64,000 bases of DNA from Fibrobacter succinogenes (GTDB taxonomy: Bacteria; Fibrobacterota; Fibrobacteria; Fibrobacterales; Fibrobacteraceae): contig CACWPM010000009.1 of the NCBI GenBank assembly GCA_902762795.1, positions 62,001 through 126,000 of the forward strand, in the 5' to 3' direction. The notes beneath the pieces were generated by a model. The model did no database searches, was not told the DNA's origin, and was given only the letters and a program-made list of their open reading frames with translations. Of this stretch, positions 33,129 to 40,182 are shown one piece after another (position 1 is the stretch's first letter; each line of letters starts with the position of its first letter). Position numbers and translations under genes: made by a program.

Positions 33129-34070
33129 ATGGAACGAGTTGTAGAAAATTTGTCCAAAGATTGTCTTTTGCCGCTGCTTCGTGAGCGGATCGCTGAATTG
33201 TCTAATGTCGAGGCTGTGCTTTCGAAAAGGCTTTCGCGTGCGCCGGCTGGCGTGCTGAACGTGTCGCCGCACCGTGGCGGGTTCCAGTATTTTCGCGTGA
33301 CGGCGAAGACGGGGCGCAAGGGCGAGTATATTCCGGAAGAGAAAATGTCGTTTGCGTCGGCCATTGCCCAGCGCGATTACGACGCTAAAATGCGGGCCGA
33401 ACTTCAGAAACTGCGCGGGGTCTTGGAAAAATGCGTGGCGAAGTACGATGCGTCCGTTGCGGAAAACTTGTATGCACTGCTGCATCCGGCGCGGCGTTCG
33501 CTGGTAACCCCGCTTGTGTATCCCGATGAAGATTTTGTGGCGCGCTGGAGTGCGGTGAAGTACGCCGGTCGTGAATTCGACGCGGACGGGCCGGTGCTGA
33601 TGACGGCGCGGGGCGAGCGCGTGCGGTCGAAGTCTGAAATCATCATTGCGGATGCGCTGTTCCGCAGGGGGATTCCTTACCGCTACGAGTTTCCGCATGA
33701 GTTGCTGCATGCGGGGGCGTGTGATGTGGACGTGGCGCGCGGTGTTGGTGAGGTTCGCGCGGGTCGTCGCGATGCTGGCGGAAGTCGCGGAGTTGGTGTA
33801 TGTCGCGGTGGATTGCGTACGCGAGGCCGTAAGAGCGTTGTCGTGTATCCGGATTTTACGTGCATGAACGTGCGGACGCGTAAGGAGTTTGTCTGGGAAC
33901 ATTTCGGGATGATCGATGTGCCGGAGTATTGCCAGAACATGGCCTCCAAGATGGAAATGTACTTGATGAACGGCTTTTGTCTGGGCAAGAACTTCGTGAT
34001 GACTACGGAGACGCACGACCGCCCGCTCAATTCCATGATGGTGGAAAAAATACTTGAACAGCTGGTGTGA
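33129..34070 (+). CDS. Hypothetical protein with a PD-(D/E)XK nuclease-like C-terminal half
   Basis: 313 residues from the ATG at 33129, behind GAGGGG. The N-terminal half is helical and charged (RERIAELSNVEAVLSKRL, MRAELQKLRGVLEKCVAKYD). The C-terminal half has SKSEIIIADALFRRGIPYRYEF, then VVVYPDFTCMN and KEFVWEHFGMID. The spacing E...PDF...(W)EH resembles the core of PD-(D/E)XK nucleases, although the usual ExK lysine is replaced by His. Between the first two motifs is an unusual Gly/Arg/Ala/Val-rich stretch (about 200-236). The gene is GC-rich compared with its neighbours. I infer a nuclease-like fold; activity is uncertain. Confidence 0.6.
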   Translation: MERVVENLSKDCLLPLLRERIAELSNVEAVLSKRLSRAPAGVLNVSPHRGGFQYFRVTAKTGRKGEYIPEEKMSFASAIAQRDYDAKMRAELQKLRGVLEKCVAKYDASVAENLYALLHPARRSLVTPLVYPDEDFVARWSAVKYAGREFDADGPVLMTARGERVRSKSEIIIADALFRRGIPYRYEFPHELLHAGACDVDVARGVGEVRAGRRDAGGSRGVGVCRGGLRTRGRKSVVVYPDFTCMNVRTRKEFVWEHFGMIDVPEYCQNMASKMEMYLMNGFCLGKNFVMTTETHDRPLNSMMVEKILEQLV

Positions 34071-34117
34071 CGTTTTGGGGGGCTGAACGTGCGAGGCGAA
34101 GGTCAAAAAGTGCAAAA

Positions 34118-34363
34118 GTGGCGGTGAAATGAACAAAAAATTCGCGATTTCACCGCCGAAAATTAGTTTGTACATGCTAAAATAAGGCAGATTCAGCTTT
34201 TGCAGGACTGCTGAAGCGTTTTCTGGCGGTGAAAATGGACGAAAATGCTGAAAATCACCGCCACAAAATGAGACATTACGGCGTTTTGGTCCAAAATCTT
34301 ACAGACAAACTACAAAAGTGGCGGTGAAATGAACGAAAAATTCGCAATTTCACCGCCAAAACG
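34118..34363. repeat. Three GGCGGTGAAAT hairpins in a gene-free interval
   Basis: The space 34071-34451 has no gene. GGCGGTGAAAT at 34120-34130 pairs with ATTTCACCGCC at 34147-34157, and the same hairpin with the same spacing recurs at 34320-34357, exactly 200 bp further on. A third, less perfect copy (TGGCGGTGA / TCACCGCCA) lies at 34224-34263. The first and last copies are preceded by a shared CAAAAGTG. Confidence 0.85.
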
Positions 34364-34451
34364 CAAAAAAAGTGTTGCCAAAACGCGAAATTATGTCGGT
34401 GCCAAGGATGAAAGACCGAAACAATAATATTTTTCGTATCTTTAATCCGTA

Positions 34452-35315
34452 ATGGTTTTTGTTGGTAAAATGATGGCGGTGATTTTTGCACGCGTCGCGT
34501 ATTCGGTGCTTCGGCTTGCTGGCTGGAAGCGTAAAACGGTTTTGGCAAATGCAAAGCATGTGGCCGGCGCAGTTCCATCGGTCGCTGGCTTAAATTACAA
34601 TTCCCTTTTAAAGAACTTGACGCGCCATGCAAGCGAACTTTTGTTCTGCTTTGGAACGTTCAAGCGACTGCCCGTGGACTTCTCGAAGTACCCTTGTCGC
34701 GTAGATGGCTGGAATTTTGCGCTTGACGAGGCGGCTATTCCTGTGCTCGAAAAAATGCGGAGCGGCGGAATCTTCTTGACGGCGCATTACGGCAATTACG
34801 AAGCGATGGGGCCGTGGCTTTGCCGCCTTGGAATCCCGCTTGTCGCAAGCTACATTCCCGTGAAGCCCAAGTGGCTCAACAACATTCTCGAACGTAAAAT
34901 TCGAGCGGTCGATGGCCGGAGTTATTCCGTGGACGCCCGGACGCCCCGTGATTTTTTGTGTCTCTTGAATGACGGCAAACTTTTTTGTCTGCTTGCCGAT
35001 CAGGACTCTCGCATCCCAAGCGCAATTGACGGTACGTTTTTGGGTCGCTCCGTGAATGTGAATCCATTGCCGGGCTTTTTACTCAAGCATCGTCCGCAAA
35101 CGCCTATATATATATGTTGGATTGAAGAGAAAAATGGGGCTCGCGTGCTTCATGCCATCGAAATTTCGTGCCCGTCGCAATCCGCTTTGCCAGAAATTGT
35201 CGACTCGCGATTCAACAAATGGCTCGAAGAACGCATCCGCGAAAATCCGAACCTGTGGTACGGCTTTACGCACCGCCGTTTTTACAGCCGCTCGCCGGAA
35301 ATTTATGGGAAATAG
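34452..35315 (+). CDS. LpxL/HtrB-family lipid A acyltransferase-like protein
   Basis: 287 residues. This family transfers acyl chains to lipid A at the inner membrane. The catalytic HxxxxE motif is HYGNYE (about residue 112), preceded by LEKMRSGGIFLTA and followed by the LADQDSRIPSAIDGTFLGRSV block and WYGFTHRRF near the end, all in the expected order. The N-terminal hydrophobic segment is short. The gene is slightly short for LpxL (about 300) but looks complete. It is followed 116 bp later by an HExxH membrane protein. Confidence 0.82.
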   Translation: MVFVGKMMAVIFARVAYSVLRLAGWKRKTVLANAKHVAGAVPSVAGLNYNSLLKNLTRHASELLFCFGTFKRLPVDFSKYPCRVDGWNFALDEAAIPVLEKMRSGGIFLTAHYGNYEAMGPWLCRLGIPLVASYIPVKPKWLNNILERKIRAVDGRSYSVDARTPRDFLCLLNDGKLFCLLADQDSRIPSAIDGTFLGRSVNVNPLPGFLLKHRPQTPIYICWIEEKNGARVLHAIEISCPSQSALPEIVDSRFNKWLEERIRENPNLWYGFTHRRFYSRSPEIYGK

Positions 35316-35431
35316 GGCTTGCGTCACTTGCGGGGCTTGAATGTTGCGGTACTTGGAAAAATACGTTGCATCTTGTGGTTCCCGGAGCACTTGCCATTGC
35401 GGAGTTCTAAATTCTTACTATCATTATAAAT

Positions 35432-36109
35432 ATGACATGGACTCCGCATAAAAAGAAATCGCTGCTTCTTAGATTTTTGGAAGGGTTGAATGAACCCGAT
35501 GAATGGCCTGCTTGGGTGCAGTTTTTCTTGCTGCCACGACCGCTTGGGCGCAGTAATTTTTTCTCTGCGCGTGTCCTCTTGCTTGTGGCGATGGCTTTCT
35601 TTACGATGCAAGCTTTTTTTGGTGGCTATCAGTCTTGGATTGCGCAGTTTTTGCATAACTTGAATTTGCCGGTCCACGAAACGGGGCATATTGTTTTTGG
35701 CATTTTCGGAAAACCCGTGCTGACATCGCTTGGCGGCTCGCTTTTTCAAATCATTATGCCACTTGTATTCTGTTTTGCGCTTTGGATTAAACCGCGTGAC
35801 TTGTTTGGCGCTTCGATTGCTCTCTGGTGGTCTTTTGAAAATTTTATCGACGTGGCGCCTTATATCGATGACGCTCTCCACATGCGGCTCACGCTTATCA
35901 GCGGTGGCACAGGTGCCGAAGCCCCTTACGGATTCCACGACTGGAACTTTATTTTATCCGAGACGGGACTGCTCTTGAAATACGATACGATTGCTTCGGT
36001 CGTTTATGCCGTGGGCTATATCGGCATGGCGCTATGCGTTTTGTGGGGCGCCTGGAGCCTGCTTTATTACTTTATCTATCAAAAGAAAAACGATGGGTTG
36101 TTGGATTAA
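35432..36109 (+). CDS. Membrane protein with HExxH motif (M50-like putative metalloprotease)
   Basis: 225 residues with about five hydrophobic segments. The zinc-binding HETGH at residues 82-86 starts a hydrophobic helix (NLPVHETGHIVFGIFG), and a later helix region holds WWSFENFIDVAPYIDDA, which could supply the third ligand as in site-2 proteases. The GGSLFQIIMPLVF segment between them is also M50-like. A typical NPDG motif is not present, so the assignment rests on HExxH inside a membrane helix. Its 3' end overlaps the next gene by 17 bp. Confidence 0.55.
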   Translation: MTWTPHKKKSLLLRFLEGLNEPDEWPAWVQFFLLPRPLGRSNFFSARVLLLVAMAFFTMQAFFGGYQSWIAQFLHNLNLPVHETGHIVFGIFGKPVLTSLGGSLFQIIMPLVFCFALWIKPRDLFGASIALWWSFENFIDVAPYIDDALHMRLTLISGGTGAEAPYGFHDWNFILSETGLLLKYDTIASVVYAVGYIGMALCVLWGAWSLLYYFIYQKKNDGLLD

Positions 36110-37328
36110 AAGCGATTCCTGTCTCCTTGCGCTATATGGGAGCGCCATCCCGTTTATTATCGGGATCTTTGCTAGCGTTGTTCAAACTGTTCATGCCGCA
36201 GAAAATGGCGATGCTGATCGATCGATGCGAGCTGCGAATGTAGTGGAGGTGCCGGGTATAAATTCTTCGGGCTTGAACGGTGTGTTCGATGCGGGCTGGA
36301 CGACGGCTTACCAGTCGCAGGATTCCATCACGCATATGCACAAGCGCTTGTATGCACTCGGGATGAACGAAATCGTGTTGCAGTATGCTGCGGTCGAGGC
36401 TATGCATTTGTATTACCCGTCGCAACTGGATTTTTTACAGAATACGCAGTACAAGAATAATCAACTTTTTCCGAAGAGCATCGAGGCGGCGAAGATTGCC
36501 GGGACTAGAATTTGGCTCGGGATTTATTACAATGGCGAAAACTGGTACACACCGCCAACGGCTGCGCAACTTGACTCTTTGTCTGCAAGAAATTTGCGTG
36601 TTTTAAATGAAATATATTCTCTTTACGGTGGTGAAGCCGTTGTCGCAGGCTTTTATATTTCGCAAGAAATAGTGCGCTATTACTGGGATGGCTTACGCAA
36701 TGATGCTACGCCAGAAATGCTGGTGGAACATTTTTTGAAACCCGTCACAGAGATGGCGAGGTCAAAGGGTTGGAAGGTGATGGCTGCCCCGTTCTATAAC
36801 CAGAATTTAGAGTCGCCCGAGAAGTTGCAGTTTTTTTTCGAGAGGCTTTTTGCGGCGGGATTCAAACCGGATGTGATTGCCGTGCAGGATGGCGTGGGTG
36901 CTTCCGACGCGGGCAAGTCTCATGCGGAAATTGCGACTGTCGAGAATTATGAACGTGCGGTTTCAAAAATTTGTTCGCAATATGAAATTGAATTTTGGGT
37001 GGATTTGGAATTATTCCGCACGGACGATTCGCATACATTCGCCGACAGCGCAAGGATTTCGAAGCAACTTGATAAAGCGCGTGCGGCGGGGGCGGTAAAG
37101 GTTATCGGTTACGATTTGGCTGTCCTCGGAAACGCAGGACTTGATTCTCTCGAAAAGTGGAAATTGCAGGCGGAGAATAACTCTACGCAATCTGTGCCCA
37201 CTTTCAAGAAACGCGATGAGTTGCAGAGGTGTTCCGCACGAAATTGTTCAAGTACTTTAAGCGACAAGCTTCGAAAAAAGGCAAAGTATTATAGGTTAAA
37301 CGGCGCGCGTGTAAACTATGACCAATGA
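36093..37328 (+). CDS. Secreted DUF4434-type TIM-barrel protein
   Basis: 411 residues from the ATG at 36093, the first start that gives a plausible signal or anchor (SCLLALYGSAIPFIIGIFASVVQTVHAA). The mature part has the hallmarks of DUF4434, a glycoside-hydrolase-like barrel: WTTAYQSQDSITHMHKRLYALGMNEIVLQYAA, WLGIYYNGENWY, VAGFYISQEI, KPDVIAVQDGVG and FWVDLELF. No enzyme activity is established for the family as far as I know. The C-terminal 40 residues are Arg/Lys-rich. Overlap with the preceding gene suggests coupled expression. Confidence 0.75.
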   Translation: MGCWIKSDSCLLALYGSAIPFIIGIFASVVQTVHAAENGDADRSMRAANVVEVPGINSSGLNGVFDAGWTTAYQSQDSITHMHKRLYALGMNEIVLQYAAVEAMHLYYPSQLDFLQNTQYKNNQLFPKSIEAAKIAGTRIWLGIYYNGENWYTPPTAAQLDSLSARNLRVLNEIYSLYGGEAVVAGFYISQEIVRYYWDGLRNDATPEMLVEHFLKPVTEMARSKGWKVMAAPFYNQNLESPEKLQFFFERLFAAGFKPDVIAVQDGVGASDAGKSHAEIATVENYERAVSKICSQYEIEFWVDLELFRTDDSHTFADSARISKQLDKARAAGAVKVIGYDLAVLGNAGLDSLEKWKLQAENNSTQSVPTFKKRDELQRCSARNCSSTLSDKLRKKAKYYRLNGARVNYDQ

Positions 37329-37419
37329 AAATTTTTATAATTTAAAAAAGAGACTTTGGTGTACGAAAAGCTTAGGGAATGTTTGTGTCAGAATATAAAT
37401 CTTTTTGGGAGCGAACGAT

Positions 37420-38430
37420 ATGAAATATAAAGTAATCATTCTGATCGTCATTCTCACGATGGGAATGTCCGCTTATGCGGCTGATGCCTGCATGGACGAA
37501 ATGGGACACCAAGGGGATAAACGTACTATCCAGGAAAATAAAATCGAGGCTGTTAAAGGCGGTGCGGGCACACCTACTGTCGATTACGAAGCCTGGCTCC
37601 AGGATGGCAACGGTTCCTTGTCGTACTGGACTAACGGTACATTCTCTGCCGAATGGAACGGGTCTAACGATTTTATTGCACGTGTCGGCCTCAAGTATGA
37701 CGAACCCAAGACTTATGACAAGTTTGGTGATTTTTCTGCGGACTTCAAGTTCGTAAAGTCGGGAAATGCGGGATATTCCTATATCGGTATTTATGGGAGA
37801 ATGGAAAATCCGGCCGTGGAGTATTATATCGTGGATGACTGGTTCTCTAAGCCTGCCGCAGAAAATCTTGGAACCAAGATAGACGAATACGAACTGGATG
37901 GCGATACGTACGAATTGTGGCAGGAACGTCGCAATACCCAACCTACGATTCGGGGCGATATGTCGTTCTTGCAGGTGGTCAGTGTCCGCAAAAATGCTCG
38001 CCAGTGTGGTCACATCGATATCACGGCTCACTTTAAAAAGTGGGAAGAACTTGGTGTGAAATTGGGTGTGCTGAACGAAATGAAAATGCTCGTGGAAGCG
38101 GGCGGTGAATCTACCGGAAAAATCGATTTTACCTATTTCAAGATCACTGAAACTGAAAGAAGCTCGGATTCCCAGGAATCCTCTTCTAGCAATGCTGAGG
38201 CTCTAGAAAGCAGCAGTTCTAGCGAAACTTCGAAGCTTGCCATGATGGCCTTGCTGTCTTTTGTTTCGGGGACCGTCCAGGTTTTCGATATGCAAGGTCG
38301 TTATCTTGGCGCGGTTGAAATGCTGAGCGGCGAGTCTCTCGGAAAAGCCGTTGCGGAAAAATACCAAAACCCCGGAAGGTATTTGCTGAAACAAAATGGC
38401 TCTGTCAAAATGGTGACGGTGGAATTTTAA
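37420..38430 (+). CDS. GH11 endo-1,4-beta-xylanase with Ser-rich linker and C-terminal sorting-like domain
   Basis: 336 residues from the ATG at 37420 (GGGAG just upstream). A signal peptide (IILIVILTMGMSAYA) precedes a GH11 jellyroll: SLSYWTNGTFSAEWNG, IGIYGRMENPAVEYYIVDD and QPTIRGDMSFLQVVSVRKN. The catalytic glutamates are probably E134 (VEYYIV) and E226 (VEAGGES). The enzyme should cut internal bonds of xylan. A Ser-rich linker (about 248-270) leads to a small beta domain (VQVFDMQGRYLGAVEML...GRYLLKQNGSVKM) like type IX secretion sorting tails. The 3' end overlaps the convergent HAD gene by 4 bp. Confidence 0.9.
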   Translation: MKYKVIILIVILTMGMSAYAADACMDEMGHQGDKRTIQENKIEAVKGGAGTPTVDYEAWLQDGNGSLSYWTNGTFSAEWNGSNDFIARVGLKYDEPKTYDKFGDFSADFKFVKSGNAGYSYIGIYGRMENPAVEYYIVDDWFSKPAAENLGTKIDEYELDGDTYELWQERRNTQPTIRGDMSFLQVVSVRKNARQCGHIDITAHFKKWEELGVKLGVLNEMKMLVEAGGESTGKIDFTYFKITETERSSDSQESSSSNAEALESSSSSETSKLAMMALLSFVSGTVQVFDMQGRYLGAVEMLSGESLGKAVAEKYQNPGRYLLKQNGSVKMVTVEF

Positions 38431-39041
38431 ATCCTTAGTTTTTCTATCCAATCTGTATCTGGTGTAACAGTGAGCGTTTGCAGCCCGCAGGCTGCGGCAG
38501 CGGCTGTGTTTTCGGGAATATCGTCGATGAATACCGTTTCGGCGGGGGAGGCTCCGAGTTCGCGAATGGCTGTGTTGAAAATTTCGGAATCGGGCTTTTG
38601 TAAATGAAGTTCCTGACTCAAGAAAATCTTGTCGAAGAAATCCTCGAGGCGGTTGCCGTTTGCGTTGAACCAGTTCTTGCAACAATATTCCCAGTGCAGT
38701 TCGTTCGTGTTGCTCAATAGCGAAACCGTCGCGACTCCCTCGGCCTTCCGCAGACGGCGGAGCGCTTGCAGTTTGCGTTCGGCGACTTCGATGCAAATGG
38801 AATTCCAAGCTTTTTCGATTTCGTGCGGTGTTGTCGGGTAAACACATTTATCCGCAATCTGCTTGCAAAAGTCTTGTGTCGTGACATAGCCGAGTTGGTA
38901 ATCTTCCATCAATTTTTTAATGGCTGAACCCTCCGCAAGTTCTAGGGCGGAAAGTCCCAAGGCTATTAAACCTTTGCTAGTGTTTTGCGGGCAGAGATCT
39001 AAGAGGACTCCGCCCAAATCGAAAATATAGTTCTTGAACAT
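38427..39041 (-). CDS. HAD-superfamily hydrolase (YihX-like haloacid dehalogenase)
   Basis: 204 residues from the ATG at 39041, where the HAD motif begins at once (MFKNYIFDLGGVLLDL, nucleophile Asp 8). Motif II is SLLSNTNELH, the motif III region is KPDSEIFNTAI and motif IV is VFIDDIPENTAAA. The alpha-helical cap lies after motif I, as in the YihX and epoxide hydrolase-type group that dephosphorylates small sugar phosphates. The substrate cannot be assigned. Confidence 0.88.
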   Translation of the reverse strand: MFKNYIFDLGGVLLDLCPQNTSKGLIALGLSALELAEGSAIKKLMEDYQLGYVTTQDFCKQIADKCVYPTTPHEIEKAWNSICIEVAERKLQALRRLRKAEGVATVSLLSNTNELHWEYCCKNWFNANGNRLEDFFDKIFLSQELHLQKPDSEIFNTAIRELGASPAETVFIDDIPENTAAAAACGLQTLTVTPDTDWIEKLRI

Positions 39042-39063
39042 GGCGCAAAGATAAAAAATGATG

Positions 39064-39846
39064 TTAGATGGCGTTGGGCTTTTCAAGCGTCTTAGAACTT
39101 AACTCCAATTGCGATAAGGTCGCGGCAACTGCGGAGACTCCTCCGATAAAGGCTGCAATGAACGCTCCGCAGAATAGATAAAGTGGCAATGAATACACGG
39201 CTCCGTTCGTAAACGCAATGTATTTTAGTTTGTGCGTTTCCTTGCGGCTCTCTTTGGGTGAAAGTCGCCAGCGCTCGTAAGTGTAGTCCATGAATCCGCA
39301 GCCGAAGTAGTAAGCGTTGATGATGAAAATCAAAATGAGCGATGCGATGCTCCCGATAACGGGTATGAAGTTCAGAAGGAGACAAAGCGCTATCAATATG
39401 AGTTGCTTCGCCGTGTTGCGGACTGCGATGCGGATGGCTCGCCAAATGTCGTGAATAGTTTGTTTTATGTCGAACGGAAATTCTTTTCCTGTAAGAATAG
39501 TTTCTGTCTTTTCGGAAAGGAATGTGTAGATGGGCGACATCAAAATATTGACGATTGTTCCGCCGATGAATATGAACAGAGCAAAGAAAACGATGGGGAG
39601 GATGATCTTGATGGCGACCATTCCTGCGTGGATCCAGCCGTTCATGCTTTCTGTGCTGCGTTCGATGATGCCGTTGATCCAGTCTCCGATGCCAACGCCC
39701 GAGAAAATGAACGCGACAACCACGATGATGTTCAGGATGGCGGGCAAGAGCAGGTATTTGACGAGATGGTTCGTCCAGATAAGGCGAAAGGCTTTGGGGT
39801 AAGCGGCGAAGCCTGTTTTGAGTTGTTTTGCGCGAGGTATAATCAT
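39064..39846 (-). CDS. EI24/CysZ-like inner-membrane protein
   Basis: 260 residues with about four to six helices: YLLLPAILNIIVVVAFIFSGVG, IKIILPIVFFALFIFIGGTIVNILMSPIYTFLSEK, LILIALCLLLNFIPVIGSIASLILIFIINAYYFG. The motif SPIYTFLSEK and the central GFMDYTYERWRLSP are typical of the EI24 domain (CysZ, a sulfate transporter, is the known member). No cysteine synthesis genes are nearby, so sulfate transport is only a possibility. Confidence 0.8.
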   Translation of the reverse strand: MIIPRAKQLKTGFAAYPKAFRLIWTNHLVKYLLLPAILNIIVVVAFIFSGVGIGDWINGIIERSTESMNGWIHAGMVAIKIILPIVFFALFIFIGGTIVNILMSPIYTFLSEKTETILTGKEFPFDIKQTIHDIWRAIRIAVRNTAKQLILIALCLLLNFIPVIGSIASLILIFIINAYYFGCGFMDYTYERWRLSPKESRKETHKLKYIAFTNGAVYSLPLYLFCGAFIAAFIGGVSAVAATLSQLELSSKTLEKPNAI

Positions 39847-40182
39847 TTGTAGTTCCGGTGTTTGACGATTTTTTTCGTGTCGGAGTGCGTCATCCTCCGA
39901 AGGAGGATCTACTGTTCTTTTTTAGGATTTACATGCTTAAAACATTGCATGGCTCTATAAAGTACGTAAAATTTCAAGGATTGAGTTGGATGTCTTGACC
40001 TAAAGTGTCAAAAAAATGACACTTTCTTTTGCTATATTCACTAGACCCCCGAGCGGGGTGTCTGGCAGCGGTTGTTGCCGGGCGTGTATCACGAGGGCCG
40101 TGCGGGCTGTGCTATCCAAACAAGGGTGTACGGTTCGGTGGACCCCAAATCCGGAAACGGAATCTACAAGTAGGAATATCAA
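39847..40182 (+). promoter_or_regulatory. Upstream region of tex: repeat, operator-like palindrome, promoter and structured leader
   Basis: A CATCCTCCGAAGGAGG repeat lies at 39889-39912. AAAGTGTCA (40002-40010) and TGACACTTT (40017-40025) form a perfect 9-bp inverted repeat with a 6-nt A spacer, just upstream of a TATATT box (40033-40038). The 140 nt after it are GC-rich with small hairpins (CCCCGAGCGGGG, GGCA...TGCC). I infer a promoter with an operator or attenuator. No convincing coding frame was found in the leader. Confidence 0.45.

Noticed and set aside
33075-34175. 366-residue open frame on the minus strand
   Set aside because: Antisense to the plus-strand nuclease-like gene, which has a better start and recognisable motifs.
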